The notes beneath the pieces were generated by a model that did no database searches, was not told where the DNA came from, and worked only from the letters and a program-made list of their open reading frames with translations. Positions 55,034 through 63,563 of a stretch of DNA of 64,000 nt are shown here, piece by piece (within the stretch, counting starts at the first letter, position 1; every line of letters starts with the position of its first letter). Both the position numbers and the translations under genes were made by a program. The DNA comes from an uncultured Lachnospiraceae bacterium (GTDB taxonomy: Bacteria > Bacillota > Clostridia > Lachnospirales > Lachnospiraceae): assembly GCA_910585965.1 (NCBI GenBank), contig CAJUHH010000003.1:1-64000 (forward strand), given 5' to 3'.

Positions 55034-55261
55034 ATGAAGGAATTAGTTGAAGTGATTGCAAAAGCACTTGTTGACAATCCGGATGAAGTTGTGGTGACGG
55101 AGAAGGAAGAGGGCAGGAATGTCGTTATAGAACTTCATGTCGCGCAGTCCGATATGGGCAAGGTGATCGGAAAACAGGGAAGGATTGCAAAAGCGATTCG
55201 TTCCGTTGTGAAAGCAGCATCATCCAAAGACAATAAGAAGGTGGATGTAGAAATCGTTTAA
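55034..55261 (+). CDS. khpA: KH-domain RNA-binding protein KhpA
   Basis: A 75-residue single type II KH domain with the GxxG loop in MGKVIGKQGRIAKAIRSVV. KhpA proteins bind RNA, usually with KhpB/Jag, and affect cell division and elongation in Firmicutes. Conserved position between rpsP and rimM. Ribosome site TTGGAGGTGG. A terminator-like hairpin overlaps the end of the gene. Confidence 0.95.
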   Translation: MKELVEVIAKALVDNPDEVVVTEKEEGRNVVIELHVAQSDMGKVIGKQGRIAKAIRSVVKAASSKDNKKVDVEIV

Positions 55262-55264
55262 GAG

Positions 55265-55293
55265 GAGTTGGCCGCCGGGCCAGCTCTTTTTTT
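55265..55293 (+). terminator. intrinsic terminator or attenuator between khpA and rimM
   Basis: GAGTTGGCC (55265-55273) pairs with GGCCAGCTC (55278-55286), nine pairs with one G-U, loop of four bases, and is followed by seven T residues (55287-55293). It lies within the operon, so it probably lowers the level of rimM-trmD relative to the ribosomal genes. Confidence 0.75.
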
Positions 55294-55324
55294 CATGAAT
55301 AGGGAAAGGGCTTGGAAAAAGATA

Positions 55325-55840
55325 ATGATGGAAAACAAATTGAGAGTGGGCGTTATTTCCTCAACCCATGGAATCCGGGGGGAGGTTAAAGTTTTTCCTA
55401 CCACGGACAATCCGAACCGTTTTAAAAAAATGAAAAAAGTGATTCTCCGACATGGAAAAGAAGAGCGGGAACTGGAAATCGAAGGAGTCAAGTTTTTTAA
55501 AAAATTTGCGATCCTGAAATTTAAGGGCATTGACAATATCAACGATGTAGAGGCATATAAAGGCGGAGAGCTTTATGTAGAAAGGGAAAATGCCCAGAAA
55601 TTAGGGAAAGATGAATACTTTATTGCCGATCTGCTGGGCATTTCAGTTGTCAGCGAAAACGGAGAAAGCCTTGGTGTCTTGAAAGATGTAATAGAAACCG
55701 GGGCGAATGATGTCTATGTGGTGGAAATGGACCATAAAAAAGAATTGCTGATTCCGGCAATTAAACAATGCATTCGGAACGTAGATATAGAAGCGGGGCG
55801 GATGGAAGTGCATTTGATGGAAGGGCTTTTGGAAGAATGA
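55325..55840 (+). CDS. rimM: 16S rRNA processing protein RimM
   Basis: A 171-residue 30S maturation factor. [20 protein letters not shown] is the signature N-terminus and is followed by the PRC-barrel domain ([20 protein letters not shown] to [20 protein letters not shown]). It helps S19 and the 16S head fold. The start at ATG 55325 (or 55328) matches the family N-terminus; an in-frame ATG at 55295 would add ten residues just after the terminator. The stop overlaps the trmD start (ATGA). Confidence 0.95.
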   Translation: MMENKLRVGVISSTHGIRGEVKVFPTTDNPNRFKKMKKVILRHGKEERELEIEGVKFFKKFAILKFKGIDNINDVEAYKGGELYVERENAQKLGKDEYFIADLLGISVVSENGESLGVLKDVIETGANDVYVVEMDHKKELLIPAIKQCIRNVDIEAGRMEVHLMEGLLEE

Positions 55841-57276
55841 ACTTTTATATCATGACTTTATTCCCGGAGATGATCGAGCAAGGGGCCGGGAACAGCATTA
55901 TCGGACGGGCTCTTGCCAGGGGCATCTTATCTTTGGAAGCCGTCAATATCCGGGATTATACGAAAGACAAGCATAGAAAAGTAGATGATTACCCTTATGG
56001 AGGAGGCGCGGGCATGCTGATGCAGGCGCAGCCGGTCTATGACTGCTGGCAGGCAATCGCGGAGAAGATAAAGGAAAAACGAGGAAAAGAAGACGGGCCT
56101 GAAACAAGGGTAGTATATCTTACGCCCCAGGGAAAAACTTTTCATCAGGAAATGGCCAAAGAATTCGCAAAAGAAGAGGATATTATATTTCTTTGCGGAC
56201 ATTATGAAGGCATTGATGAACGGGTGCTGGAAGAGATCGTAACGGACCGCGTTTCGATCGGTGACTATGTATTGACGGGAGGGGAGCTGCCCGCGCTGGT
56301 AATGGTCGATGCGATCGCAAGGCTTGTGCCTGGCGTGTTGAGCAATGAAGAATCAGCGGGAGAGGAAACTTTTTATAATGATCTTCTGGAATATCCCCAG
56401 TATTCCAGGCCGGAACAGTGGCACGGAAAGAACGCGCCGGAGATATTGCTGTCCGGCAACCATAAAAAAATCAGGGAATGGCGTCTGGAACAGTCAGAAT
56501 ACAGAACGAAACAGATACGTCCTGACTTATATGAAAAATACGCCCTGCGGAAAAAATGGATGGAAAAGCTCATAAAAAAGAACAAAGCATTATACGCGGA
56601 CATGTCGGAATGCCTGAACAGAGGGCAAGGGGAACTGCTTTATGCCGAAGAAGACGGGGGCGTGCTCTGGGATAGAAAGGCAGATGTTTATATGCTGGCT
56701 GCTTTTAGCCAAGCGGCTGCGGAAAAAATTGTGGATCAGATACCGGACCGGATCAGCGAAGGGCAATTTATCCTGCATGAGGAATGGCTGCTGCCTCCGA
56801 TGGAAAAAAGATTCCAAATAACGGAAAAAATGATGTGCCAAAGAGCAGTTTATAACAGAGGCGTTTCCCTTCCCCAGTCAAAGGAATTGGAGATCCGGCA
56901 GCTGGATATTTCCTGGCTGTCTGCCGTGCTGGCGCATTACCATCTGGGATCAAAAGAATATGTGGAAGAACGGCTGTCCGAAGGCGCTGTATTCGGTGCT
57001 TTTGTGGAAGGGAATCTGGCCGGTTTTATGGGGGAACATATCGAAGGAAGTCTGGGCATGCTGGAAGTGTTCGAGGAATACAGGCGAAAAGGCATTGCCG
57101 CAGAGCTGGAAAGCTATATGATTAACCGGCAGCTTTCGAAAGGGTATCTTCCCTATGGAGATGTCATCGTCGGGAACGAGGCTTCCCTGAAGCTCCAGAG
57201 GAAACTGGGGTTAAAGGTCAGCAAGGAAATTTATTGCTGGGCGATTGTATCCAATGTCGGCGTGCCTGGGGAGTAA
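55837..57276 (+). CDS. trmD: tRNA (guanine37-N1) methyltransferase TrmD fused to a GNAT acetyltransferase domain
   Basis: A 479-residue protein. Residues 1 to about 240 are a complete TrmD, the SAM-dependent SPOUT enzyme making m1G37 in t[71 protein letters not shown] and [17 protein letters not shown] with the catalytic Asp in NDLLEYP. After a linker the last 230 residues form a separate domain ending in a GNAT-like acetyl-CoA site ([20 protein letters not shown], about 407-426) and [20 protein letters not shown]. Normal TrmD is about 240-260 residues, so this is a fusion. rplS, often next in this operon, is absent; a convergent regulator gene follows after 19 bases. Confidence 0.92.
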   Translation: MNFYIMTLFPEMIEQGAGNSIIGRALARGILSLEAVNIRDYTKDKHRKVDDYPYGGGAGMLMQAQPVYDCWQAIAEKIKEKRGKEDGPETRVVYLTPQGKTFHQEMAKEFAKEEDIIFLCGHYEGIDERVLEEIVTDRVSIGDYVLTGGELPALVMVDAIARLVPGVLSNEESAGEETFYNDLLEYPQYSRPEQWHGKNAPEILLSGNHKKIREWRLEQSEYRTKQIRPDLYEKYALRKKWMEKLIKKNKALYADMSECLNRGQGELLYAEEDGGVLWDRKADVYMLAAFSQAAAEKIVDQIPDRISEGQFILHEEWLLPPMEKRFQITEKMMCQRAVYNRGVSLPQSKELEIRQLDISWLSAVLAHYHLGSKEYVEERLSEGAVFGAFVEGNLAGFMGEHIEGSLGMLEVFEEYRRKGIAAELESYMINRQLSKGYLPYGDVIVGNEASLKLQRKLGLKVSKEIYCWAIVSNVGVPGE

Positions 57277-57295
57277 CTGGTATAGCGGCCGCTTT

Positions 57296-58270
57296 TCAGG
57301 AAAAAGCGTCGATGTGCATGGTAATGTTCTGCGCATGGTCGCCATAGGCTTTGCCGAAGATATTGATGCCGCCAATATGGACGGCATCTTCTTTAATAGC
57401 GATTTTAAAAGAAATATAAGGGCTGGATGCCAGGTTGAAGGTGTCGATGGTAACGGATTCTGTTTGGTGTACTCCGTCCAGCGACACCCCTTTTTTGTCC
57501 AAACCAATGGTTTTTAACAGGCCAAACTGTGTGTTGCCGTCCGTCCACCATGAAGGCGTCAGCTTGCCGTGGCGGCCGCCGAAATCTCCGGGCGAAGTAT
57601 AGGTGAGCAGTTCCGTATCATTGAGAAAAAAAGTAATATCGGAAGGCCAGATATTTCGGTAGCCGGGAGCTTCCGAACATAGCTCCAGGCTGAAAGAAAT
57701 ATAACTCGGCTGGGAGTCAATCAGAAAATGGTTCGGAAAGCGGTATTCAATATATCCTTTATGGAACCATATGAGTTGGGCAGAAACACGGTTAGGGGAA
57801 TAAAAAGCTCTCACGTCGTCGCAGGATTCAATGTAAGATGTCTCGTTCACCATACCGCATGTAGGGTGAATCTTAAAATCAAAATAATTGCCAATAGGCA
57901 TGTCGACGGAAAAAGAACGCGCCGTCGTCTGCCTCGGGGAATCGTTAATGGAAATTTTAATATCTTCCGCACGGGAACTGCAGACCTTCTGGGAACCCCG
58001 GATACCGGGAAGCATTTCGGCCGTGATCAGGCCCGCCTCTTCCAAAAGGTTAATATGGAAGGCGGCAGAAGAAACCGGAATCTGTAGTTTCTGAGCCAGT
58101 TCCACGATGTTGAGTGACTGATGCTTTAAAAGATAAAGGATGTGAAGGCGAACTTGGGAAGAAAGAGCCTTTCCCAACAGTTCCAAAGCAGAATATTGGC
58201 CGGGGTCATCCAGGCTTAAAGAAATATGCCTTGTTATTTTTTCGCTTTCGCGAATCGTTCCTGTCTTCAT
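57296..58270 (-). CDS. ArsR-type HTH regulator of the GH2/ABC sugar locus
   Basis: About 324 residues. The N-terminal winged helix (ALELLGKALSSQVRLHILYL, then LNIVELAQKLQIPVSSAAFH and INLLEEAGLI) is of ArsR type. The 200-residue C-terminal part is rich in beta strand and aromatic residues (WFHKGYIEYRFPNHFLIDSQ; ITFFLNDTELLTY; GKLTPSWWTDGNTQFG) and is found with such regulators next to glycosidase operons; it may bind the inducing sugar (inference). It is divergent from the GH2 operon. The promoter at 58330-58358 would start transcription near 58323, at the first possible ATG (58324), so the ATG at 58270 with AAAGGAA upstream is the better start. Confidence 0.75.
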   Translation of the reverse strand: MKTGTIRESEKITRHISLSLDDPGQYSALELLGKALSSQVRLHILYLLKHQSLNIVELAQKLQIPVSSAAFHINLLEEAGLITAEMLPGIRGSQKVCSSRAEDIKISINDSPRQTTARSFSVDMPIGNYFDFKIHPTCGMVNETSYIESCDDVRAFYSPNRVSAQLIWFHKGYIEYRFPNHFLIDSQPSYISFSLELCSEAPGYRNIWPSDITFFLNDTELLTYTSPGDFGGRHGKLTPSWWTDGNTQFGLLKTIGLDKKGVSLDGVHQTESVTIDTFNLASSPYISFKIAIKEDAVHIGGINIFGKAYGDHAQNITMHIDAFS

Positions 58271-58329
58271 AGGAAGTACCGTTCCTTTCTGTTTGCTATG
58301 GTTTATCTCATATTCCATCCACATGGTTC

Positions 58330-58358
58330 ATTATATCATAGACCTTTAAAAACCTCAA
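58330..58358 (-). promoter_or_regulatory. promoter of the ArsR-type regulator
   Basis: On the minus strand, TTGAGG (58353-58358), 17 bases and a perfect TATAAT (58330-58335). Its position decides the downstream start at 58270 over 58324. Confidence 0.6.
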
Positions 58359-58448
58359 TTTATTACAGTGATATTGTAATAAAATATTTTTTGAATACAA
58401 TTTAATTGTAAATATGCACATAAAATAAGTATTTTTTATAAATAAATA

Positions 58449-58477
58449 TTGACATATTGCACAAAATATATTATATT
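58449..58477 (+). promoter_or_regulatory. promoter of the GH2/ABC transporter operon
   Basis: Consensus TTGACA (58449-58454), 17 bases, TATATT (58472-58477), 38 bases ahead of the GH2 ATG at 58515. The very AT-rich stretch 58360-58470 between the divergent promoters is the likely operator region for the ArsR-type regulator. Confidence 0.7.
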
Positions 58478-58514
58478 AAAGGCACATCAAAATTGAAACA
58501 AAGTGAGGGATAAC

Positions 58515-60272
58515 ATGACGAAGTATTATAAAGAAAATTATCCGAGGCCTCAGTTCGTCAGAGATTCTTACCTTGATTTGAATGGCGAATGGAATTTTCG
58601 CTTTGATGATGGGGATGAGGGCCTTTCGGCAGGATGGAAAAATGGTTTTGAAAGCCGGAAGATTTTAGTGCCGTTTTCTTACGAATGCAGGAACAGCGGC
58701 ATTGGATGTACCGAAGCCCATGAAATCGTATGGTACAGCAGGAAAATTGATTTTCAGCCGTTAAGGAAACGCGGAGGAAGGATTGTTCTTAATCTGGAAG
58801 GCGTTGACTATGAAGCAAAACTCTGGGTCAACGGTATTTTTATCGGAAGCCATAAGGGTGGTTATGCAAGATTTTCCTTCGATATTACGGAAGCGCTGGT
58901 AAATGGGGAAGGAACTGTCGTGATCCGGATAAACGACAGCCTGACGACAGCGCAGCCGAGAGGAAAACAGCGCTGGCTGAAAGAGAATTATGACTGCTGG
59001 TATGTGCAGACGACCGGAGTTTGGAAGAGCCTTTGGGCAGAAGAAGTAGGGGAAAGCCGACTGGAACATCTGCATATGATTCCAAGATACGATGAAAATG
59101 CGGTTGATTTTGAATATGTCATTAAGGAAAGGAGAGAGGCAGGAAAAGTAGAAGTGGAGACAATAATTACCTTCCAGGATGATACGATATGCAGCATAAG
59201 GGAAACGATGGTCAGGGGCTGCTATTCCAGACGTTTTTCCTTGATCAACGACCATGTGAAATGGAAAGTAAAATATTGGTGTCCGAAATCGCCGAATCTA
59301 TATGATGTGTGTGTAAGAATTTACGAAGATGGAATACTTACAGATGAGGTGGGAAGCTATTTTGGATTGCGGAAAATCGCGGCAGACAGCAGACGGGTAA
59401 AACTGAATAACATGGATTGCTACCTGAAAATGGTTTTAGATCAAGGATATTGGGAAAATACAGGGATTACGCCCCCGGATGAAGAAGCGTTGAAAAAGGA
59501 TATCGACAAGATTCTTTCTTATGGATATAACGGAGTCCGCAAACACCAAAAAACGGAAGACGAACGTTTTTATTACTGGGCCGATGTAAAAGGGCTGTTG
59601 GTATGGTGTGAATTTCCTTCCTTTTACGAATTGAACGGGATATCGATGGAAAATGCGGCAAAGGAATGGATGGAGGTCGTCAAACAATATTACAACCACC
59701 CTTCGATCATTACATGGGTTCCTTTCAATGAGTCCTGGGGCGTGCCGAGGATTATAGAGGACAGCCAGGCGCAGAATTTCACGGAGTCTGTTTATTATAT
59801 GACGAAAGCTTTGGACGATACAAGGCCGGTAGTGAGCAACGATGGCTGGGAGCATACGAAATCAGATATTCTTACGCTTCACGATTATGCGCCTGACGGA
59901 AGAACGCTTCGGAAAAATTGGAAAAGCCCTGAAGAAATCCTAAAAAACGAACATTCCTTCAATGGAGAGCGCTACGCGTTTGCCAAAGGATTCCACTATG
60001 AAGGGCAGCCAGTGATTCTTAGTGAGTTCGGAGGAATTGCTTATGGAAAAACAGAGGACGGATGGGGATACGGAGATGCGGAAAACAGCGAGGAGGCTTT
60101 TTTGGAACGGCTGTCAGGAATGATGTCCGCGATCTATGGCATGGAGCATATTTGCGGGTTCTGTTATACCCAGCTGACCGATGTGGAACAGGAACAGAAC
60201 GGCCATATGTATATGAACCGGGAAGACAAAATAGAACCTGAAAAAATCGAGAAAATCATAAGAGGGTTATGA
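58515..60272 (+). CDS. glycoside hydrolase family 2 enzyme
   Basis: A 585-residue intracellular glycosidase (no signal peptide). The sugar-binding N-terminal beta-sandwich (RDSYLDLNGEWNFRFDDGDE; VDYEAKLWVNGIFIGSHKGG) is followed by an immunoglobulin-like domain and a TIM barrel with acid/base Glu406 in WVPFNESWG and nucleophile Glu504 in VILSEFGG, the expected GH2 pair about 98 residues apart. The specificity (beta-galactosidase, glucuronidase, mannosidase or arabinosidase-like) cannot be told, but the neighbouring GH51 gene suggests plant hemicellulose oligosaccharides. ATG 58515 follows GAGGGATAAC; GTG 58503 lacks a ribosome site. First gene of the operon. Confidence 0.9.
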   Translation: MTKYYKENYPRPQFVRDSYLDLNGEWNFRFDDGDEGLSAGWKNGFESRKILVPFSYECRNSGIGCTEAHEIVWYSRKIDFQPLRKRGGRIVLNLEGVDYEAKLWVNGIFIGSHKGGYARFSFDITEALVNGEGTVVIRINDSLTTAQPRGKQRWLKENYDCWYVQTTGVWKSLWAEEVGESRLEHLHMIPRYDENAVDFEYVIKERREAGKVEVETIITFQDDTICSIRETMVRGCYSRRFSLINDHVKWKVKYWCPKSPNLYDVCVRIYEDGILTDEVGSYFGLRKIAADSRRVKLNNMDCYLKMVLDQGYWENTGITPPDEEALKKDIDKILSYGYNGVRKHQKTEDERFYYWADVKGLLVWCEFPSFYELNGISMENAAKEWMEVVKQYYNHPSIITWVPFNESWGVPRIIEDSQAQNFTESVYYMTKALDDTRPVVSNDGWEHTKSDILTLHDYAPDGRTLRKNWKSPEEILKNEHSFNGERYAFAKGFHYEGQPVILSEFGGIAYGKTEDGWGYGDAENSEEAFLERLSGMMSAIYGMEHICGFCYTQLTDVEQEQNGHMYMNREDKIEPEKIEKIIRGL

Positions 60273-60286
60273 AAAAGGAGGAAAAA

Positions 60287-61618
60287 ATGAAAAAACGTTT
60301 ATTGGCATGGATGCTTGCAGGAATTATGACAGCGTCAGCACTGGCAGGGTGCGGCAACGCTAAAAACAACGGACAGGCAGGTGATGTCGCTTCCGAGGCA
60401 GAAACTGCGGAAGGGGAAGGGGGGCCTGCAGAGGCTGCTGGGTCAGCAGAAGGCGGAGAAGGGGAAAAAACAGTCATTACCTTTTGGAACGGTTTTACTG
60501 GCTCTGACGGGGAAACGTTGGAAGCTTTGGTAAAGGAATACAATGAAACAAATGATAAAAATATTGAAGTACAGATGGATATTATGCCTTGGGATAGTTT
60601 TTACCAGAAGCTGGCAACCGCTCTTCCTGTGGGAGAAGGGCCGGATATCCTGGCTATGGCGACGGAAAGGCTTGGCGCTTATGCAGAACCTGGAGCTTTG
60701 GCAGTAGTGGATGACATTTATTCTTCAGGCATTGTGGACGAAGCGACAGTGCCGGAAACTTTAAAAGAGAATTTAAAATATGACGGGAAATATTACGGGG
60801 TTCCCATGAACTTTGCCACCTTGCTTTTATATTATAACAAGACGATCTTTGAAGAAGCCGGGCTGGATCCCGAAAAAGCGCCGGAAACGTGGGACGAGCT
60901 GGAACAATATGCGCAGCAGATCGTGGATAAAACAGGAAAATACGGATTTGATATGGCGGTGAAAGACACGACCCCTATGTGGTGCATCATGCTCTGGGGC
61001 AATGGCGGAGATATTATCCAGGACGGCAAAGCAGTGTTTAACAGCCCGGAAAATGTGGAAACAATAACGAGATGGGCGGAAAATATCAGGGATAAGAAGT
61101 TCGGGCCGGAAGTATTGACCGGCGGGGAGATCGATAAATTGTTCGAAAGCCAGAAACTGGCCATGTATTTCTGCGGCCCCTGGGCGACAAACGGGTTTAC
61201 CAATGCAGGAATCGATTACGGCGTTGCGCAGGCTCCGAAAGGGCCGGCAGAGCAGGTGACGCAGGCGAATGCGGTCGGCATGTACATGACTTCCTCCAGC
61301 CAAAACAAAGAAGCGGTTTACGATTTCTTCGGGTGGTGGAATTCGAAAGATACCCAGGTGAAATGGAGCCTTGGAACAGGATTTCCTCCGGCAAGGACGG
61401 ATATCGCGGACGATGAGAGAATGCAGGAAAACCCTTATATTGCGGAATTTGCAAAACCGGCAAATGAGAGCAAGATGTATTTGCAGCAGCTGACAAATTT
61501 TGCAGAGGTGGATGTCCAGGCAATCGTTCCTGCTTTTGAAAAGATCCTGCTGGAAAATGCGGATGTGAAGGAAACGCTGGACGAGGCGAACGCAGTCATT
61601 GAAAGCTTGATCCAGTAA
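60287..61618 (+). CDS. sugar ABC transporter substrate-binding lipoprotein
   Basis: A 443-residue extracellular solute-binding protein, family 1. The signal sequence MKKRLLAWMLAGIMTASALA ends in a lipobox (LAGC, Cys22), so the mature protein is lipid-anchored outside the membrane. A low-complexity Glu/Ala/Gly linker (about 30-58) precedes the binding fold, beginning TVITFWNGFTGSDGETLEAL and including GEGPDILAMATERLG, YGVPMNFATLLLYYNKTIFE and FCGPWATNGF. AAGGAGG at 60275-60281 fixes ATG 60287. It captures oligosaccharides for the two permeases downstream; no ATPase gene is seen, so a shared MsmK-type ATPase encoded elsewhere is likely. Confidence 0.93.
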   Translation: MKKRLLAWMLAGIMTASALAGCGNAKNNGQAGDVASEAETAEGEGGPAEAAGSAEGGEGEKTVITFWNGFTGSDGETLEALVKEYNETNDKNIEVQMDIMPWDSFYQKLATALPVGEGPDILAMATERLGAYAEPGALAVVDDIYSSGIVDEATVPETLKENLKYDGKYYGVPMNFATLLLYYNKTIFEEAGLDPEKAPETWDELEQYAQQIVDKTGKYGFDMAVKDTTPMWCIMLWGNGGDIIQDGKAVFNSPENVETITRWAENIRDKKFGPEVLTGGEIDKLFESQKLAMYFCGPWATNGFTNAGIDYGVAQAPKGPAEQVTQANAVGMYMTSSSQNKEAVYDFFGWWNSKDTQVKWSLGTGFPPARTDIADDERMQENPYIAEFAKPANESKMYLQQLTNFAEVDVQAIVPAFEKILLENADVKETLDEANAVIESLIQ

Positions 61619-61662
61619 ACATATGCAATGTGAGGCGCATATAATGCGTGTTCGGCCAGACA

Positions 61663-61726
61663 CCCCGCCATGCCGCAGCATAAAGGAATTGACATCCGGC
61701 GGCATATGGCGGGGTTTGGCTTTTTT
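61663..61726 (+). terminator. intercistronic stem-loop, partial terminator
   Basis: CCCCGCCAT (61663-61671) pairs with ATGGCGGGG (61706-61714) and GCCGC (61672-61676) with GCGGC (61699-61703), with a two-base bulge and a large loop, followed after TTTGGC by six T residues (61721-61726). It lies between the binding-protein gene and the permeases and would give more binding protein than permease. Confidence 0.7.
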
Positions 61727-61785
61727 GATAAAACACAGCCGACAACGGGTATTAATATTGTCGGCAGACAGAAGAAAGGAAAGCT

Positions 61786-62679
61786 ATGAAAACAAAATCC
61801 ATACTGGAAAAAAAGCGGGAGCGGACAGGACTATTATTTGTTATGCCTTCAATGATCATTTTTACGGTATTTGTGTTTGTTCCATTGATAATATCATTTG
61901 TTTTCAGTCTACTTAAATTTGATATGATGTTTAACCATATTGAGTTTCAAAAACTGGATCATTATAAAAAATTATTAGGGGATGGAAGATTCTGGAATGC
62001 TTTGTGGAATACCGTATGCTATACGGTTTTCTCCGTGCCGCTGTTAATCGGCTTAGCTCTTATTGTGGCAGTGATGATCCGGAGGAAGGGATGGTTTTCA
62101 GGATTCTGTAAATCAGTTTATTTTATTCCGGCCATCTGCTCCATGACGATTATTTCTATTTTGTGGAGTTTTCTGGTCAATCCGGATATCGGGGTATTTA
62201 GCTATTGGCTCAGCCTTCTTGGGGTGAAGCCGATCAATGTGCTGAACAGTCCGAAATGGGCCATGCCTACTGTTATTTTAGTCGGGATATGGAAGAATTT
62301 CGGCTTTAATATGGTGATTCTTTTGGCCGGGTTAAACGGCATTGACGAGTCCTATTACGAAGCGGCCGAGATGGACGGGGCGAAAGGCATACAGAAGTTC
62401 CTGAAAATAACAGTTTCTATGCTGATGCCTACTTTGAGTTTTACGATTGTCAATTCTATCATTGGATCTTTCCAGGTATTCGACCAGGTGTATGTGATGA
62501 CAAAGGGAGGTCCTTTGTTTAAAACCCAGACGCTGGTACAGCTGATTTACAGCACGGCTTTCGATTCGTTTAATATGGGATATGCTTCAACAATTGCCGT
62601 AGCCTTGTTTTTGATCACATTTTTAATTTCCACATTTACTTTTAAAAGGATGACAAAGGGAGAAGAGGATTTGGGATGA
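61786..62679 (+). CDS. sugar ABC transporter permease (MalF/UgpA type)
   Basis: A 297-residue integral membrane protein with six predicted helices (for example GLLFVMPSMIIFTVFVFVPL and IISFVFSLL at the N-terminus). The conserved EAA loop that contacts the ATPase is SYYEAAEMDGAKGIQKFLKI, followed by PTLSFTIVNSIIGSFQVFDQ. Such proteins form a heterodimer with the next gene product. ATG 61786 has AAGAAAGGAAAG upstream. The stop is 19 bases from the next start. Confidence 0.93.
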   Translation: MKTKSILEKKRERTGLLFVMPSMIIFTVFVFVPLIISFVFSLLKFDMMFNHIEFQKLDHYKKLLGDGRFWNALWNTVCYTVFSVPLLIGLALIVAVMIRRKGWFSGFCKSVYFIPAICSMTIISILWSFLVNPDIGVFSYWLSLLGVKPINVLNSPKWAMPTVILVGIWKNFGFNMVILLAGLNGIDESYYEAAEMDGAKGIQKFLKITVSMLMPTLSFTIVNSIIGSFQVFDQVYVMTKGGPLFKTQTLVQLIYSTAFDSFNMGYASTIAVALFLITFLISTFTFKRMTKGEEDLG

Positions 62680-62698
62680 AAGGAGTTTGGATAGAAAG

Positions 62699-63541
62699 AT
62701 GAAAATAAAGAAAGAATATGCTGGCAGATATATTGGGAAGGTGATTCGTATTGTCATTCTCGGATTTCTGGCCTTTATCGTCCTATATCCGTTCTTATGG
62801 ATGCTTGTGACATCTTTTAAGGCAGAAGCCGATATCGTTTCCTATCCTCCCAAACTGTTCTCCGGCCGTTTTGGATTGGATTCTTACATCAGTATATGGG
62901 ACAGGATTCCCTTCTTAAAATATTATAAAAATACGGTTATTTTTTCCCTGTCGGTTACTCTCATTTCGCTTTTGCTCGATACGATGTCCGGATATGCATT
63001 TGCAAGGATGAGGTTTCCTGGAAAAAATATTATGTTTCTCCTCGTTATGGGAACGATGATGATTCCGTTCCAGGTCATTATGGTGCCTCTGTTCGTGGAA
63101 ATCTATAAATTCGGCCTGATCAATACTTATGTAGGGATGCTGCTCCCCAGGGCGACCAATGCGTTCGGTATTTTCATGATGCGATCGTTTTTTGTTTCAT
63201 TGCCAAAAGGGCTGGAAGAAGCAGGAAGGATTGACGGGGCCGGAGAGTTTCGTATTTTCGGGAAAATAATGGTTCCTTTATGCAAACCGGCGATTGTGTC
63301 ATTGTTTATTTTCCATTTTATGTATCAATGGAACGATCTTCTTTATCCGTTGCTGATGACTACGGATGAGAGCAGGAAGACGCTTCCGGCGGGGCTGGCC
63401 ACTTTTATGGGAACCCATGTGGTAGAATATGGAGTCATTATGGCCGGGGCATGTCTATCCCTGCTTCCTATATTGATCGCTTATTTGGTGGCCCAGAAAC
63501 AGTTCGTGCAGGGAATCGCTATGACTGGTATGAAAGGATAA
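62699..63541 (+). CDS. sugar ABC transporter permease (MalG/UgpE type)
   Basis: A 280-residue partner permease with six helices (VIRIVILGFLAFIVLYPFLW at the N-terminus) and the EAA loop KGLEEAGRIDGAGEFRIFGK. Conserved ends PLLMTTDESRKTLPAGLATF and KQFVQGIAMTGMKG are typical of MalG-like proteins in gut Clostridia. AAGGAG at 62680-62685 is 13 bases from ATG 62699 and only one from TTG 62687; the ATG is preferred, with modest certainty. The GH51 gene starts 22 bases after the stop. Confidence 0.92.
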   Translation: MKIKKEYAGRYIGKVIRIVILGFLAFIVLYPFLWMLVTSFKAEADIVSYPPKLFSGRFGLDSYISIWDRIPFLKYYKNTVIFSLSVTLISLLLDTMSGYAFARMRFPGKNIMFLLVMGTMMIPFQVIMVPLFVEIYKFGLINTYVGMLLPRATNAFGIFMMRSFFVSLPKGLEEAGRIDGAGEFRIFGKIMVPLCKPAIVSLFIFHFMYQWNDLLYPLLMTTDESRKTLPAGLATFMGTHVVEYGVIMAGACLSLLPILIAYLVAQKQFVQGIAMTGMKG

Positions 63542-63563
63542 AAAAGAATAATCAGGAGGAAAG

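Noticed and set aside
57284..57293. AGCGGCCGCT palindrome between trmD and the regulator as a terminator
   Set aside because: Ten bases with no loop and only a short T-run; too weak to call.
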